Positions 1-12,213 of a stretch of DNA of 64,000 nucleotides are shown piece after piece (position 1 is the stretch's first letter; every line of letters starts with the position of its first letter). The DNA is from Batkoa obscura (Eukaryota; Entomophthoromycota; Entomophthoromycetes; Entomophthorales; Batkoaceae), in the NCBI GenBank assembly GCA_030770535.1, contig JASVEC010000001.1:62001-126000 (forward strand), given 5' to 3'. The notes under the pieces were generated by a model, which did not search any database, was not told the origin of the DNA, and saw nothing but the letters and a program-made list of their open reading frames with translations. The translations under genes were made by a program, and so were the position numbers.

Positions 1-1452
1 CTTGTTAATTATATTAACTATAAAATTTATATTATTAAATTATAATATAAATAGTATAAAAATAAATATAATATAATTTTATTTATATTATTTTACTTTG
101 AATCTTCACGTAAAAAGCCCAATTTAATAAAGTAGTATTGGTCTTACATTGCTCCTTAAACAAAGATTAAAAGAAGTTAACTTTTTTGTATATTTTATTT
201 TCAAACATAGTAATTTTACATACTAAAAATTACAGTTACTAATAGATTATTAAAATTTGTAACAATAATATTGATCGAACAGTCTAAGTCTAGTATCTAT
301 AAATTATATTAACCTTTAGTTAATCGGAGTTGTAATATATTGAACTTATTAACTTGAATTCTATATTTATTTAAAACATATTATATAAAATGTAAGTTTA
401 GTTAAAAAAATAAGTAAGATAGATTAATAACAAATTTAATAAACAAGTTATGCTGTGTTGATTGAGATAGTATTGTTTTTAATAAATAAAAAGAAAATTA
501 AAGAAAGTCTAGATATTTATAAGATTTAATTAGCATTTATTCAAAAATTGAAAAAAACTAAATATCAGCATAATAAAGCATAAAAATATAAAATAAATAG
601 AAATCATTTTTAACCACCACTTATTTTAATTCAAATATTATTTTTATTAATGCATCATCTAACTTTTAAAACAATAATAATATGGTAACTATAAAATTTA
701 TGCTAATTAATATAAATACTTTATTAACATATTAATTATGTTTTATTTATAAAAGATTAATCCCTTGATCCTTAAACTCATTATCATTATTATTGTATAA
801 AATCAAATAAATGACAAGAAATTAAACTAAGGAAGTTTATTCTTTATAAAAAGGAGATAATAAGGTAACTTGATAATTACTATAGTCAATTAGGCTAGTA
901 ATATTTGATAAAAAGGGATAAGCAAGATGGGAAATATATGAAGTTTATCAATAGAGCTAAATATTTGATATTAATAGATTATGATTGTGAGTATGTAGTT
1001 AGTATTATAAAATTCAATTTAAAAATAATTTATTTTTTCAATAAAAGAAACTAACGAGATTATCTTTAAAGATTAAGTAAAAGGGAAATAAGCAATAAGC
1101 TTAGTTTGTTTTTAAAAGGTGGGTAGTAATTTAATACGATTAAAAGTTTAGAATAATGCTCATTTATGATCCTTTTTTTAAGATAAGAAAATGTAAAAAT
1201 ACTAAATTGAATAAAATCAGGAGCAGTCAAAAAAGTCACAGTAATAACAATAAAGTATCATGAAGAATAAAAACAATCTAAAGCTGATTATTATTTAAAA
1301 TAGATAATTAATAATACAAATCTACTTTATAATAACAAAACGTAATTAAAAGCATACTAATCTTTTTAAAAATAATAAAAAAACATTGCATTTACTCACA
1401 AATTTCTTGCATTTGTAATTTTATCTTAATGCTCTCCTCATGAAAGCTATCT

Positions 1453-1550
1453 GGGGCTGTTTTTTTTGGCTTCATTACTTTTTCCATTTTTTAAGCGCTA
1501 TTTGAGTGGAAAAATTGTTAGTGAAATTCTTAAACACAAAAATACATCCC
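1453..1550 (-). mobile_element. MITE-A copy 1
   Basis: Non-autonomous element with GGGG...CCC(C) termini. The family consensus in the + direction begins GGGGATGTATTTTTTTG, carries a central AGCGCT palindrome, and ends CCAAAAAAAACACCCC. This copy lies in the minus direction and is flanked by the direct repeat ATCT (1449-1452 and 1551-1554), a clean 4-bp target duplication. Confidence 0.85.
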
Positions 1551-2382
1551 ATCTGTTCAATTACTAATCAATTTTTAAGTTGAAGTCGCTTTCTCCTTAT
1601 CCATCTTACTCTTTAACTCACATTTCATCTCATTTTAGAATCGGCTACAGTTAAGATGCCTTTTTTTATAAAAATAGTTAAATTATTGTTCAAATTTGTT
1701 GCTAAAAATGAAACTGAGCAAATTGATTAAATTTATTAGGTGGGTTTCATTAGCCTGAGGTTCAATATTTCCCGATTATAGTTTTTTACATAAAAGGAAC
1801 AGATTAACCTAGCGTTAAGGGGCTTGGACATAATTAAAACTGACAGGGTCTTGTTTTTGAAGGAGGGTTTTCAATTTTGCCAAAGGATCGTGTAGTTGTT
1901 AGGTATCAGCACATAGTCTTCTCAGGATTTATTATATATCTCATTAACTATCTGCTTTGTAAAACCTTTGATAAATAGGAATGTTTTTTACCTATTTGCC
2001 CTTTTTGCTATTTTTTTAAAATTTAGAAAAATTGACTAATGTAGCTGTTTAAGTCCAAATATGCGTTACCAAATGATAAATTTTATAATCAGCGATTTGA
2101 GGTTTATTAATTTAATTTTTGTTTAAAATGAACAGTTAGCTATCACACATTCAAGCTTGAACAGTGTACTAGTTGATTAGTCTCTGAATTTTAAAAAATA
2201 GCAAAAAGGACAATTGGTAAAGTATCCCCAAATATTATTTACCATGTTAGTAATTGAGGAATCATTTCTGTTTCTGAACATAATTAAAAGTTGTTAATAA
2301 ACACTACTATACACACATGATTTTTAATATTTATTGTAAGAAAGATAAGTTAGGATAAATATAAAGAAAATAGAATATATGT

Positions 2383-2476
2383 GGGGATGTCTTTTTTGGT
2401 TTCATTTATTTTTTCATTTTTTAAGCGCTATTAAGTGGAAATAATATCAATAGAATTCTTAAACAAAAAAAGGGAT
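2383..2476 (-). mobile_element. MITE-A copy 2
   Basis: Begins GGGGATGTC and keeps the AAGCGCTATT centre and the TTCTTAAAC inner right arm. The right terminus is diverged and runs into a short (AT)n stretch. Confidence 0.7.
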
Positions 2477-3087
2477 ACTTATATATATATATCTGTAGAA
2501 GAAATTGAATGAGTTTTTTTATATTTCAGACTAAATTGAAAATAAAAAAACATCCTATGGTTGTTTTTTATCTAATTTTCTATTTATTTTATATATGTTG
2601 TAATATGCAATCTAAATCTAAAGTCTAAAAAATATTCCAAATGCTAACCTGGCTTTTAAACTCATATAACTTAATTTTTCTTTATATAAAATGATGTTAA
2701 TCGAATAGTATAGCCTCTTAAAAATAACTTATTATAAACTAAATTATAAATTTTTAGATTGAATTTTTTTTTTGATTCTGTAGTTTTGAATGATTAAAAA
2801 AGTATGTTCTTTGCCTATAGACAAATGTTTATAAAATAGAATCCAAAGTTGCCTTACACAATTTGTCTTGCTCTAAGGTTGATATTAAAAGGAAAGATGA
2901 GCCTCCTGTAGTTGATAATATCTCTTCTTGTTCACTCTTCCTCTACTTTTTTATTACTTTCGTTAATAAGTATTTGGAAGTTATAAATTTCTAAACAGTT
3001 TTTTTGGTATTAAATTCATTTGAATATTTTAATAGATATTTGATTTATTATATTGGATGACTGATATGTTTACTTTATTTGATAATT

Positions 3088-3112
3088 TTATTTTATTTTA
3101 TTTTATCTTGTC
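3088..3112. repeat. (TTTTA)n microsatellite
   Basis: About four to five tandem TTTTA units in gene-free DNA. Confidence 0.6.
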
Positions 3113-4027
3113 TTTGTGCAATTTATAGTATTAAATGGTAGATAATTAGTAAGGTCAATTGCTTTTACCACTAAATTTAGTTATTTAAAATATTAATAAA
3201 TATCTTTGACTTATCAATTGTTCAAGTGGAAAAAAAAATAATAACAAAAAAATTCATATTATAATCTAATGAATTGTTATATTGCCATAATGAACACCAC
3301 CATAGGGGCGTATATCTTTTAATGAAATTATATTAATATTTAAATACTTTTAGAACTAGTAACATTACTAGAATTTAGTTTCTTAATAAGTAATTAGAAC
3401 CATATCAACTAATTTTTATACTAATAAAGGTGGTTAAAAGTAAGTATTTTTATAAATTTTTATAATATTAAGCATGCTAATTAAAGGCTTGATGTTTATT
3501 TTATATTAGTATTATTATAAAAAATAGTGATACTAAATTGAAAGTTACGTTAAATAAAGCTTTCAAGGATAAAATCTCACAATATCGATATCAAATTTCG
3601 TACACAAAATACTATAACTATTATTCAGTATACCATTTTATTACTGCTTTAAACTATTGAGAGCAATCTTTAGCTCCTTATTTTCGAATTCTAGAATAAC
3701 AGATTTACTAACTAACTTTTATATCGGGGTATAAGATCCGCAAAAACGATTTTGTGATTTATTATAATCAGAATTTATGTCATTATCGTTGTATGTAATT
3801 CAATTAAGGTGATTGGTAAAGTTACTATTTACACAAAATATTCAAAATCTTTTATAAATTATTTCCCGAGAGATTAGTTGTAATTCAAATACGAAGTCTA
3901 ACCTTATAAAATGATCCTTTATTTATAAATCGTTAATAAAGTATAATGAAAATAATTTTATGTTTATAGTTAACTAATTTTCAAATGTTATAAAATATTG
4001 ACTTAATTATTAACCATCACTAATCGT

Positions 4028-4040
4028 GGGTGTAGGTGGG
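4028..4040 (+). promoter_or_regulatory. 13-base G-rich motif, first copy
   Basis: GGGTGTAGGTGGG, whose exact reverse complement recurs at 4662-4674. In DNA this AT-rich a shared 13-mer of this composition is unlikely by chance. Both copies lie upstream of the phosphate permease, so a regulator-binding site is possible but unproven. Confidence 0.35.
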
Positions 4041-4661
4041 TTACATAGTCTATGTTTTAAGAAATTTTTTCTCCCCTAATTATCTATTTAAGGTTTATTC
4101 TCTACTCAGTTCACTTTGCAACATCTACAAATTACTATTGGATCCTTTAAGTTTAAACTTATTGATAAAATTTGGGTATTGTTAATCAAGCTAATAAAGT
4201 TAATGATTGTCTAAAAGAGAGCTATTAATGTTACTAAACTTTATAATTGTTTATACACTTGATTTATTTATTATATTTTTTGACATTTCTTAATTATATA
4301 ATAAATAGTTTTTCTAATAAAATGAACTTATTGCAATCATTAAGTGATTATGTTAAAAAGGTTCAATATTGTTAAAATATATTAGCTTACTAATTAAATC
4401 GCACTTATTTTCAATAAATGGTTCATTTTATTTACTTCCTAAAAGTGATTTTAAATAGTGTGGTTAATATATTTATATTCTAAACATGAATAAGATGGGA
4501 TTCGTTTACTTTCATTTCCTGTTTTGTTTGATACGCTTATTTAGAAATATAATTTTTTTCAAAATACCATGTGCGCATTCAGTTGTAAGATCATTCGTCA
4601 TTAGCGTTTTTCTGAGTTTTTCTAAGCTATGAATGTTCTTGGGTTTTTTAAGCTTTGATTT

Positions 4662-4674
4662 CCCACCTACACCC
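4662..4674 (-). promoter_or_regulatory. 13-base G-rich motif, inverted copy
   Basis: Exact reverse complement of the motif at 4028-4040. It lies about 240 bases upstream of the phosphate-permease start codon. Confidence 0.35.
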
Positions 4675-4829
4675 TATAATTCTTAAGATATCAATTTCTA
4701 ATTCTGGTTATGATTCTATTCATATTCCAATATTATAATCACCGTATTTTTTAAAAAAGGCTATTGATATTCTAAGCCAATTAATAAAATTTAATATAGA
4801 AATGCAATTAAAAGCAGATAAGCCAAAAG

Positions 4830-4837
4830 TATAAATA
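4830..4837 (+). promoter_or_regulatory. TATA box of PHO89-like gene
   Basis: TATAAATA 77 bases upstream of the permease ATG; spacing fits a short 5' leader. Confidence 0.5.
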
Positions 4838-4913
4838 CCCAAGTTGAGTAAATTATTTTAGTCATTGATTATCATCAATTTTATATTAATTTAAACAAGC
4901 ACTATAGTTTAAA

Positions 4914-6416
4914 ATGGAACCATTTGAGTTTACTTGGGTTTTTGTAGTTGGAACTATCGTTGCTTTAATTGATGCCTATGGTATCGGTGCTAATGATGTT
5001 GCTAATTCATTCGCTACCTCCGTCTCCTCCGGATCTCTTACCCTTCCACAAGCTTGTGTCATTGCTATCTTTACTGAATTTTTAGGTGCTTTTCTCCTCG
5101 GTTCCTCCACTGCCGAAACCATCAAAAACAAAATTATTGATTTAACTCTTTTCTCTGGTAAGCCAGAGCTTCTCATGTTTGCTATGTTATGTGCACTTAT
5201 TGGTTCTGCTTCTTGGGTATTATTTGCTACTAGAATGGGATGGCCAGTATCAACAACTCATTCAATTGTAGGTGCTATTATTGGTGTTGGTATCTCTGGT
5301 TTTGGTTCTAAAGCTGTTGACTGGACCTGGAAAGGCGTTGGTCAAATTATTGCATCCTGGTTCATTTCTCCTGCACTTGCTGGTGCCATTGCTGTTATAG
5401 TATTTTTACCAATCAAATTCTTCGTTCTTGGACGTGAAGATTCTTTCAGACGTGGCCTTATTGCCATCCCAATCATTTTCACTTTAACTGCTGTTGTTGA
5501 TCTTTACTACATTGTAGAAAAAGGTATCAGAACAAGAAATAACCTTACAGATGGCGCCACTGCTGGTGTTATCATTGGTTGTGCTGTATTTGTTGGTTTA
5601 TTCTGTGTTTTTTTCTTCGTTCCATGGGTTAGACGTTCAATCAAAAACAAAGAAAACCTTAAAGTATATCATATGTTCGTTATACCTTTCCTTAGTGAAC
5701 GTCCAAAGAGACAAGAACCTGAAGAAAAGATTGTAGGAGAATTAGATGTTGAAGGTAACGAAGTCAAACCTAACCCAAGCTTTGGAAAGAAAGTTTTAAA
5801 TACTATCTTACATGGTGTACGTAAAGATGTTACTAATTTAAAGAATGAAAGACTTCATGAAATTCATGACTCAGCTGTCCGCTATGATGATGATACTGAA
5901 TTCATGTTCTCTTACTTACAAGTAATCACTGCATCTATGGCTTCATTTGCTCATGGTTCAAATGATGTTGCTAATGCTGTAGGTCCTTTTGCCACTATCT
6001 ATTATGTTTGGGTCAATGCTCAAGTAGATCTCAGTGGTAAAACTCCTATCCCACTTTGGATCCTTGCCGTCGGTGGTTTGGCTATAGATGTTGGTCTTAT
6101 TACATATGGTTACAACATTATGAGATCCCTTGGAAACAAAATTACATACCATTCACCTTCTCGTGGATTCACTATGGAATTAGCTGCTTCTATTTCTGTA
6201 CTTACCGCATCTGGACTTGGATGGCCAGTATCTACTACCCATTGTATTACTGGGTCTACTGCTGCAGTAGGTCTTACTAACGGTAATGCTAAGGCTGTTA
6301 ACTGGAGAATGTTAGCATGGTGTATGTTCTCATGGATTTTAACACTTCCAGTTGCAGGATGTCTTTCAGGTTTATTGTTTGCTTTCGGTACTCGTTCCCC
6401 ATCTTTACTTTCTTAA
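4914..6416 (+). CDS. PHO89: PiT-family phosphate permease (PHO89/PHO-4 type)
   Basis: A 500-residue intronless protein that should carry inorganic phosphate, probably with Na+ or H+, across the plasma membrane. The inverted-repeat signatures of the PiT (SLC20) family are both present: GANDVANSFATSVSSGS at residues 25-41 and GSNDVANAVGPFAT near residue 350. Each is followed by a WPVSTTH motif. About ten or more hydrophobic segments flank a hydrophilic central loop (roughly 245-330) rich in Lys and Glu, as expected for the large cytoplasmic loop. Family members are usually 520-590 residues, so this is slightly short but has both halves. The ATG at 4914 is the first in frame and lies 77 bases after a TATA box. 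In fungi such genes are phosphate-starvation induced; I see no clear CACGTG site nearby. Confidence 0.95.
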   Translation: MEPFEFTWVFVVGTIVALIDAYGIGANDVANSFATSVSSGSLTLPQACVIAIFTEFLGAFLLGSSTAETIKNKIIDLTLFSGKPELLMFAMLCALIGSASWVLFATRMGWPVSTTHSIVGAIIGVGISGFGSKAVDWTWKGVGQIIASWFISPALAGAIAVIVFLPIKFFVLGREDSFRRGLIAIPIIFTLTAVVDLYYIVEKGIRTRNNLTDGATAGVIIGCAVFVGLFCVFFFVPWVRRSIKNKENLKVYHMFVIPFLSERPKRQEPEEKIVGELDVEGNEVKPNPSFGKKVLNTILHGVRKDVTNLKNERLHEIHDSAVRYDDDTEFMFSYLQVITASMASFAHGSNDVANAVGPFATIYYVWVNAQVDLSGKTPIPLWILAVGGLAIDVGLITYGYNIMRSLGNKITYHSPSRGFTMELAASISVLTASGLGWPVSTTHCITGSTAAVGLTNGNAKAVNWRMLAWCMFSWILTLPVAGCLSGLLFAFGTRSPSLLS

Positions 6417-9207
6417 TTTTATATTTAATTTTATCACATTAATAAATCTTGATAGATTTCTATATTTTACATTGTATTGTTTTTGAATACTTTTCAAATT
6501 TCATCACTTCATAAATTCAATGAATTAGGTCTTGATTTTGTATCATGAATAATAAAATATTAAATCAATACGGTTCAATCATTTCAATAACATTTTTAAT
6601 CACAAACAAACAGTGTCACAACATCTCTCCTTATTCTTGGTTTTAGTTATAGTAAGTTTAAATTTGGTGTGTTTACATTTTATAGAAATTCAGCGTGTGC
6701 GATATCATTTTATAATATTATCATTGCATTTTAACTACAGTGAGATTATAATAGTTGTAGCTGATAATAATCAAAGCTATTTTTTAAAAACCTTGAAAGA
6801 GTAAAAATTTATAAATGTTTTATGTATGAAAATAACATGCCAAAATTTCAATATAGAAGGGCAATGGTATATGAACTAACCCATGTTTTATAGCTATACG
6901 CTGCCATAAAAGTTAATTAGCGCTGACTACATAATTCTGACTTAGATATCTACTTGAAACTTTAATTATTTCAATGCCGCTTATGAATATTAATTTTAAT
7001 AGAATTAGAATGCTTTATAAAATAATTTATAAATAAGTAAAATTTGAAACAATACATTAAAAATATTGAAATATTTATTTTTATCGTTTTCTAATTATAA
7101 GATTAGAAATAGCTAATGAATGATAATTTTGCAACATTAGCTTCAAACATGCTTTGGTGGTAATTGCAATAAAATAGTATGATTTATAACTAAAATTTTT
7201 GTACAACAATCTTGTGTATTGATAAAGTATAAACATGAAACCTTAATTTAGCTAAGTTATATTATTAGTCGTTAAATAATAAAATATTATACTTATAAAT
7301 TTTCTAAAGTAAAAAACAATTAGTTTGATATTCAATATTTAAGTTCATCCTTTGATATGTCATGAATAACAAAGTGATCTTTTTTTCTAATCTTGGCTAA
7401 AAAAATAAATGATCTATTTAAAAAACTAATCATTCTCTTATAAGTAGAAAATAATTATTTATAAAATTAACGCGTAAACTTTTTATCACAAATCATAATC
7501 ATAAAAAACCTCTTTACGGAATAAATGTGATATTTTCAATGATTTGAAATTTTCTCCGTTTAAAAATCGAAAACCATACTAATGCCATTTCTACCAGAAA
7601 AGTAATATAAATCTTTTCATTTTCTTAGCAGCACTATAGTAATTCTTTGACTAGTTTTACCCTTTTGTCCTTTTTAAAATATTTTAGTAAGACTTCCATA
7701 TATATGATTTTTTTTGATATTATACAGCTTTATCCATATTGATTTTCTTAATAGTGTAACTTTCAAACTGTATATTATAAACTTATGCTTAAATTATAAA
7801 GTACAAGGAGTCATATTTTTGGAAAATCGGATAGGGGTTGAAATATATTTAATTAATCTATATTCTTGAATGTGTTGCCGCTAAATGCTAAGCAATATAA
7901 ATATAGGAAAGTAATAGTTTTAATATCACTATCAAACATCAAGTTGATAAATTAAATGACCAAGTTATTGATGAATTAAACATAAAGTGGTTGTAGTAAA
8001 AGACATGATTAAATATAACTTCATGATAGCAACAGTTTAGTAAGTGAAAACAAGTTTGGTATTAGAATAGAGTATAATTTAAAAAGATTAAAGTTTTGTT
8101 TGTGTTTTCTGTGTGTCTTTCAAAAAAATTGAGGTTCATTATCTGTATTGAAAGACTTTATTCAAATATAGCAATTTAATCATATAAATTATTTTATTAC
8201 ATCCTAGCTATAATCATATTCAAATTTATTTAACTGCTAGCATTAAATATTAATTTTTATTACTGTAATAGCTGTTACTAATAAAAAAGCCCTTATTAAA
8301 CGACCCTAATAAGGTTAACTGGGGATGTATTTTTTTGTTTAAGGGTTTTACTAACAATTTTTTCGCTCAAATAGCGTTTAAATGGAAAAAATAATGAAGC
8401 CAAAAAAACACCCCCAACTACTATTAACTTGATTTCTTTTTTAAATTTACTAACCGATAAAAGCTAACAGTTGTTTAAAATTATTTAAAAAAATGCTTAA
8501 AATTGTTACAAAAGTATGGTTATAAAAACAGAGAAATGTCTTAAGCAGATTGTGAGAGTTAAAATAATAGTTTTAAATGTCTTTTCAAGAATACTTTTAC
8601 ATAAAGCATTCTGTCATAAAAATACAAGTAATAATAGCTTGGCTTTTTTCAAAAAAGGTATTTTTATCAATAGTTTCGGTTTTAATTGGAATAAAGTAAA
8701 ATATATATTATAGTTTATAACGAATATTAACAATAGAACCTTTGTATTAAATATTTTGTCGAGTTGCAAACTTGAAAACGTTTTCCAAATTAACTTTACA
8801 TTACAATTATTTAAAATTTCATTAAATCAATTGGTCATATATTTATGCAAAAGTGATTTGGCATAAATGTTAAAATGCTTATAATTAGTTCTAGAATTAT
8901 ATTTTGCAAATAATAAAATACTACAATATTGTAAAAATTAATTAAATAAATAAAATAGTGGTTTGTAGAAATCTTTATTTAATGATATTAAAAAAATTAT
9001 TTAAATTAGTTATATTAAGGAAATAGGATTATAAAATTATTCAATTAAAAAATATTAGTTTAAAAATAGTAGCTTATTATTTACATTATGTGAAAAGCTA
9101 AATTTTTTCATAAAATATTAATATTAAAAATATTTACATACATAGTTTAAGATTTGAACCATATAAATTTACAAAAAATCGCTTATCAAAAGCCATTCAA
9201 TATTCGT
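6417..9207. other. Intergenic interval
   Basis: Apart from a MITE-A copy at 8321-8415 nothing is recognisable. Open frames at 6613-6804 and 8516-8713 have no family resemblance and AT-driven composition. Confidence 0.6.
8321..8415 (+). mobile_element. MITE-A copy 3
   Basis: Starts GGGGATGTATTTTTTTG and ends CACCCCC. It is flanked by AACT on both sides (8317-8320 and 8416-8419), one of the clearest 4-bp duplications of the family. Confidence 0.9.
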
Positions 9208-10207
9208 CTAAAGACTATAACGAGATTGGGCATTAGGTTGGGTATTAGGTGAATATTGATCTCGAGGTTGATTATAACTCTGCTCAGGAGCTTGAAAAGG
9301 CTGCAACTTGTATTGAGATTCTTGGGCATTTGGGTGTAAATTGGTATAGATTGGATCAAATTTATCTCTACGCTCTTCTAACCGCTTTTCCAACTCTTTA
9401 ATTCGCTCCTCATAGTCTTTTACCGTGGTATTAAGATATGTATAAGATTCATAAAGATTTTTATATCTATCCTCTGCTTCAAACCTTCTTTGATAAGATT
9501 CGCGAACTCTTTCTACTTCATTATGGTTGGCTTTGTTAAGATTTAATCTTACCAACTCTTCTCTTAAATGATTTAGTTCATCTCTATCCTGTTGTCTAGA
9601 CCGCTCTAGATTATCTGCATGTGATTTGAGCCCTGAATTGGATTCTTTTAATGAATTTAGTTCATTTCCCATACTATTAATAGTTTGTGTAAGATCAAGT
9701 AGTTGCCTCTCAAGGAATTGGTTCCTTTGTTGCATTTCAATTTCTCGGTTTCTTCTTCTAGTACGTGACTTTGCTGAAGCAGTTGCATTTCGGCGTCTTC
9801 TTTCTAATACTTTAGGGTCCATATTCGGATCACTAGTGACCATATTTTCCCCTGGGTTTGGCGACGATAAGCTAGTAGGACCACTTTTCTGATACCCTTG
9901 AGGTTGTTTCTAAAATAAAGAAGCTTTTAACTATAGAAATAATTTATTATAAAGTTTTACTTACGGGAGCATTATATTGTTGAGAATAAATAGGACGACG
10001 GGTAATATCTAAATATCCGGGATAAGCGGGGTATTGATGTTGAAAAAGATTCCTATCTTGAGTTAAAGCTGATATACTAGGAATTGCGGCTTGTCCAAAG
10101 CTACCTTGTGAAGTATGTTCCTGTCCAGATGAAGAAGAGTTTCCATATTGCTCTGGTAATATTGGGGGAAGTCTAATTCTTTCTGGATTCCGTCTATCAT
10201 CATCCAT
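9208..10207 (-). CDS. bZIP transcription factor 1
   Basis: Nuclear DNA-binding regulator of the GCN4/CYS3/ATF4-like bZIP class. Two exons: 9965-10207 (81 codons) and 9208-9909, joined over a 55-bp phase-0 intron with GTAAGT donor, giving 314 residues. The basic region ERRRRNATASAKSRTRRRNR carries the N-x7-R pattern (here N-ATASAKS-R). It runs into a long leucine/heptad coiled coil with many charged residues, followed by a Gln/Asn/Pro-rich tail. The N-terminal exon is disordered and Ser/Gln/Pro-rich with an LPPIL motif. Exon 1 length and intron phase match bZIP 2 at 15.7 kb, so the two are paralogues. Target genes cannot be read from the sequence; CYS3- or GCN4-like control of sulfur or nitrogen metabolism is only a family possibility. 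Confidence 0.9.
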
Positions 10208-11294
10208 ACCTAACTGAGTAATATTTTAATGTCCTTTTTTAAAATAGATTAAATTATTTAAATGATAAGTATGCTATAAATTAAGCGAAGTGATGGAGTG
10301 ACGTGATAAGGTAAATTTTGAAAGTGAGATAATAATTAAAGGAGTGTTCATTCAATAACTAATTTTTTTGTTTTTGTTAGGGATGAAATAGTTGGATCAC
10401 CATCTTTTAATTGGTGGTTATGTCAGTTGCACAATGTGCTTGGGTTGAAACATCACTTTTTTTACTCAATCAACAGACTAAGTTAAAGCAAAAAGCATAG
10501 AGAAGTGCCATATTTGGAAATTCCTTTACTTTTTATCAATTGGTGATTATTGATAAATTGCTTTAAATTTAAATTTATATGTATTGTGATGTTAGTTTGG
10601 TATTTCATTGTTTGATTTTAATTAAAAGCAAAATGCGGTGGTATAACATGAGGAAATACCCTATATTATGTTAATTTCTTCTAAACTATAAGTATGCTCT
10701 CTTATTAATATGTAATATAATAATTTATAATGAGATTTAAATAACAAGCTTCTATTATATGATTTTTTATTAATAATGGTGTACTTAGATTTAATCCATC
10801 CATAAACAAGTTACTTTTAATTATATAATTATATAATACTTTCCCATATGAATGACATCTAACGACATCATATGGTTTTATCCTTTAAAATTATTTAATT
10901 TATTAAAAATTAAATAAAATTCGTATTATTTTACTTATTCTATACTTTGAAAGTTAAAAAAAAACAATTATTATACGAATAACAAATGAATTTTTTATTT
11001 AAATACCTTACATAACTAACTTTGGCTATTTAAAATATGTTAAATAATTTGAGTAAACCGGAAATTAATCTAGTTAACCCTTATAATCATTTGAAAAAAC
11101 TCAACCTATTTTATTTAATTAATGACGTGATTCGATCATTTCCACTCCTTATTATTTATATATAAAAACCTAGCTTTTAGCGTTTTTCTATTTTTATAAA
11201 AAAATCAAATTGAACAATAAACCACAATATATTACGTTTTTAATCTATTTTTATATTTAATTAGACTACTTGTAACATTCTTTATAAATAATAT

Positions 11295-11370
11295 GGCCAT
11301 CACTTTAATTTGTGATTTTCACTAATAATTTTTTCACTCAATAGTGCTTAAAAATTGGCAAATAAAACTA
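11295..11370 (+). mobile_element. MITE-A copy 4 (diverged)
   Basis: Keeps TTTCACTAATAATTTTTTCACTCAA-type internal order and the AGTGCTTAAAAATTGG arm, but both termini are eroded. Older than most copies. Confidence 0.45.
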
Positions 11371-11607
11371 ATTGCAACCTATTTACATAATTCGTAAATA
11401 GTTATTACTTTAAAAGTAATTTTTGGCTAGCGTATAATTAAATATGAGAAGGTATTTAGATTTGGGGATGCCTATTTTAGAAACATTTGAAGAAGCAAAG
11501 TTTACAAATGTTTTTATTATTGAGTGTTAGTTTTTTAAATGAAAATCTGGATGATAAAGGGAGATGCTTTTAAGCAGAGAAAGAAGGTGCTAAAGTAAGT
11601 GAGACTT

Positions 11608-11693
11608 GAGGAAGTCTTTTTTAATTCCATTTATCTGTCAGTCTTTTAGACGCTATTGAGTCGAAAAACTAGTGAAATTCAAACAAAAACAGC
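11608..11693 (-). mobile_element. MITE-A copy 5 (diverged)
   Basis: Minus-direction copy with recognisable ACGCTATTGAGTCGAAAAA core and CAAACAAAAACAGCC end; termini are diverged. Confidence 0.5.
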
Positions 11694-11858
11694 CATATAT
11701 TTTTGTTTTTATTTATTAATCGCTTTTTATACAACAAGGGGATAAATAAATAGTATCCAAATGCTAAAATAGAAGACATTTGTACATATTTATTAATATT
11801 AAATTTGAGATTTGTTGTGGTATAACTTTGTAATCTTTTTTATTTGTAATTTTAATAT

Positions 11859-11955
11859 GAGGATATTCTTTTGTTTAAGAATTTTACTAACAATCATTCT
11901 ACTCAAATAGTGTTTGAAAAATGGAAAAAGTGATAAAATCAAAAAAAACACCCTC
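11859..11955 (+). mobile_element. MITE-A copy 6
   Basis: Starts GAGGATATTCTTTTGTTTAAG and ends CACCCTC, flanked by ATAT on both sides. Confidence 0.8.
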
Positions 11956-12213
11956 ATATGTTATTTACTAAACTTTAATGGTAGTCTTTCAAATAAAGTG
12001 AATCCTATAATTTTTTATTATACATATTGAAATTCAATTAATCAATACTGTTCCCTGTTTCGCAATTATTTTATCTCCTATGTAAACTATTAGTGGTATC
12101 GCTCTTCTTATAACAGAAAATCGAATTTCATAGCACAAAGTTTAAATAAATTAACTTAATGATAATAACTTTATTTACATTAACAAACATTCAAAAAAAA
12201 ATACTTTTATAAC

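Larger units (their letters stand above)
1..4913. other. Gene-poor interval upstream of PHO89
   Basis: No open frame here looks coding on either strand. It holds two MITE-A copies, a short (TTTTA)n run near 3090-3110 and an inverted pair of a 13-base G-rich motif in its last 900 bases. The remainder is unremarkable AT-rich DNA. Confidence 0.6.
10208..12213. other. Intergenic interval with three decayed MITE-A copies
   Basis: No coding frame. It contains diverged MITE-A copies near 11295, 11608 and 11859; the rest is AT-rich DNA without visible structure. Confidence 0.6.
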
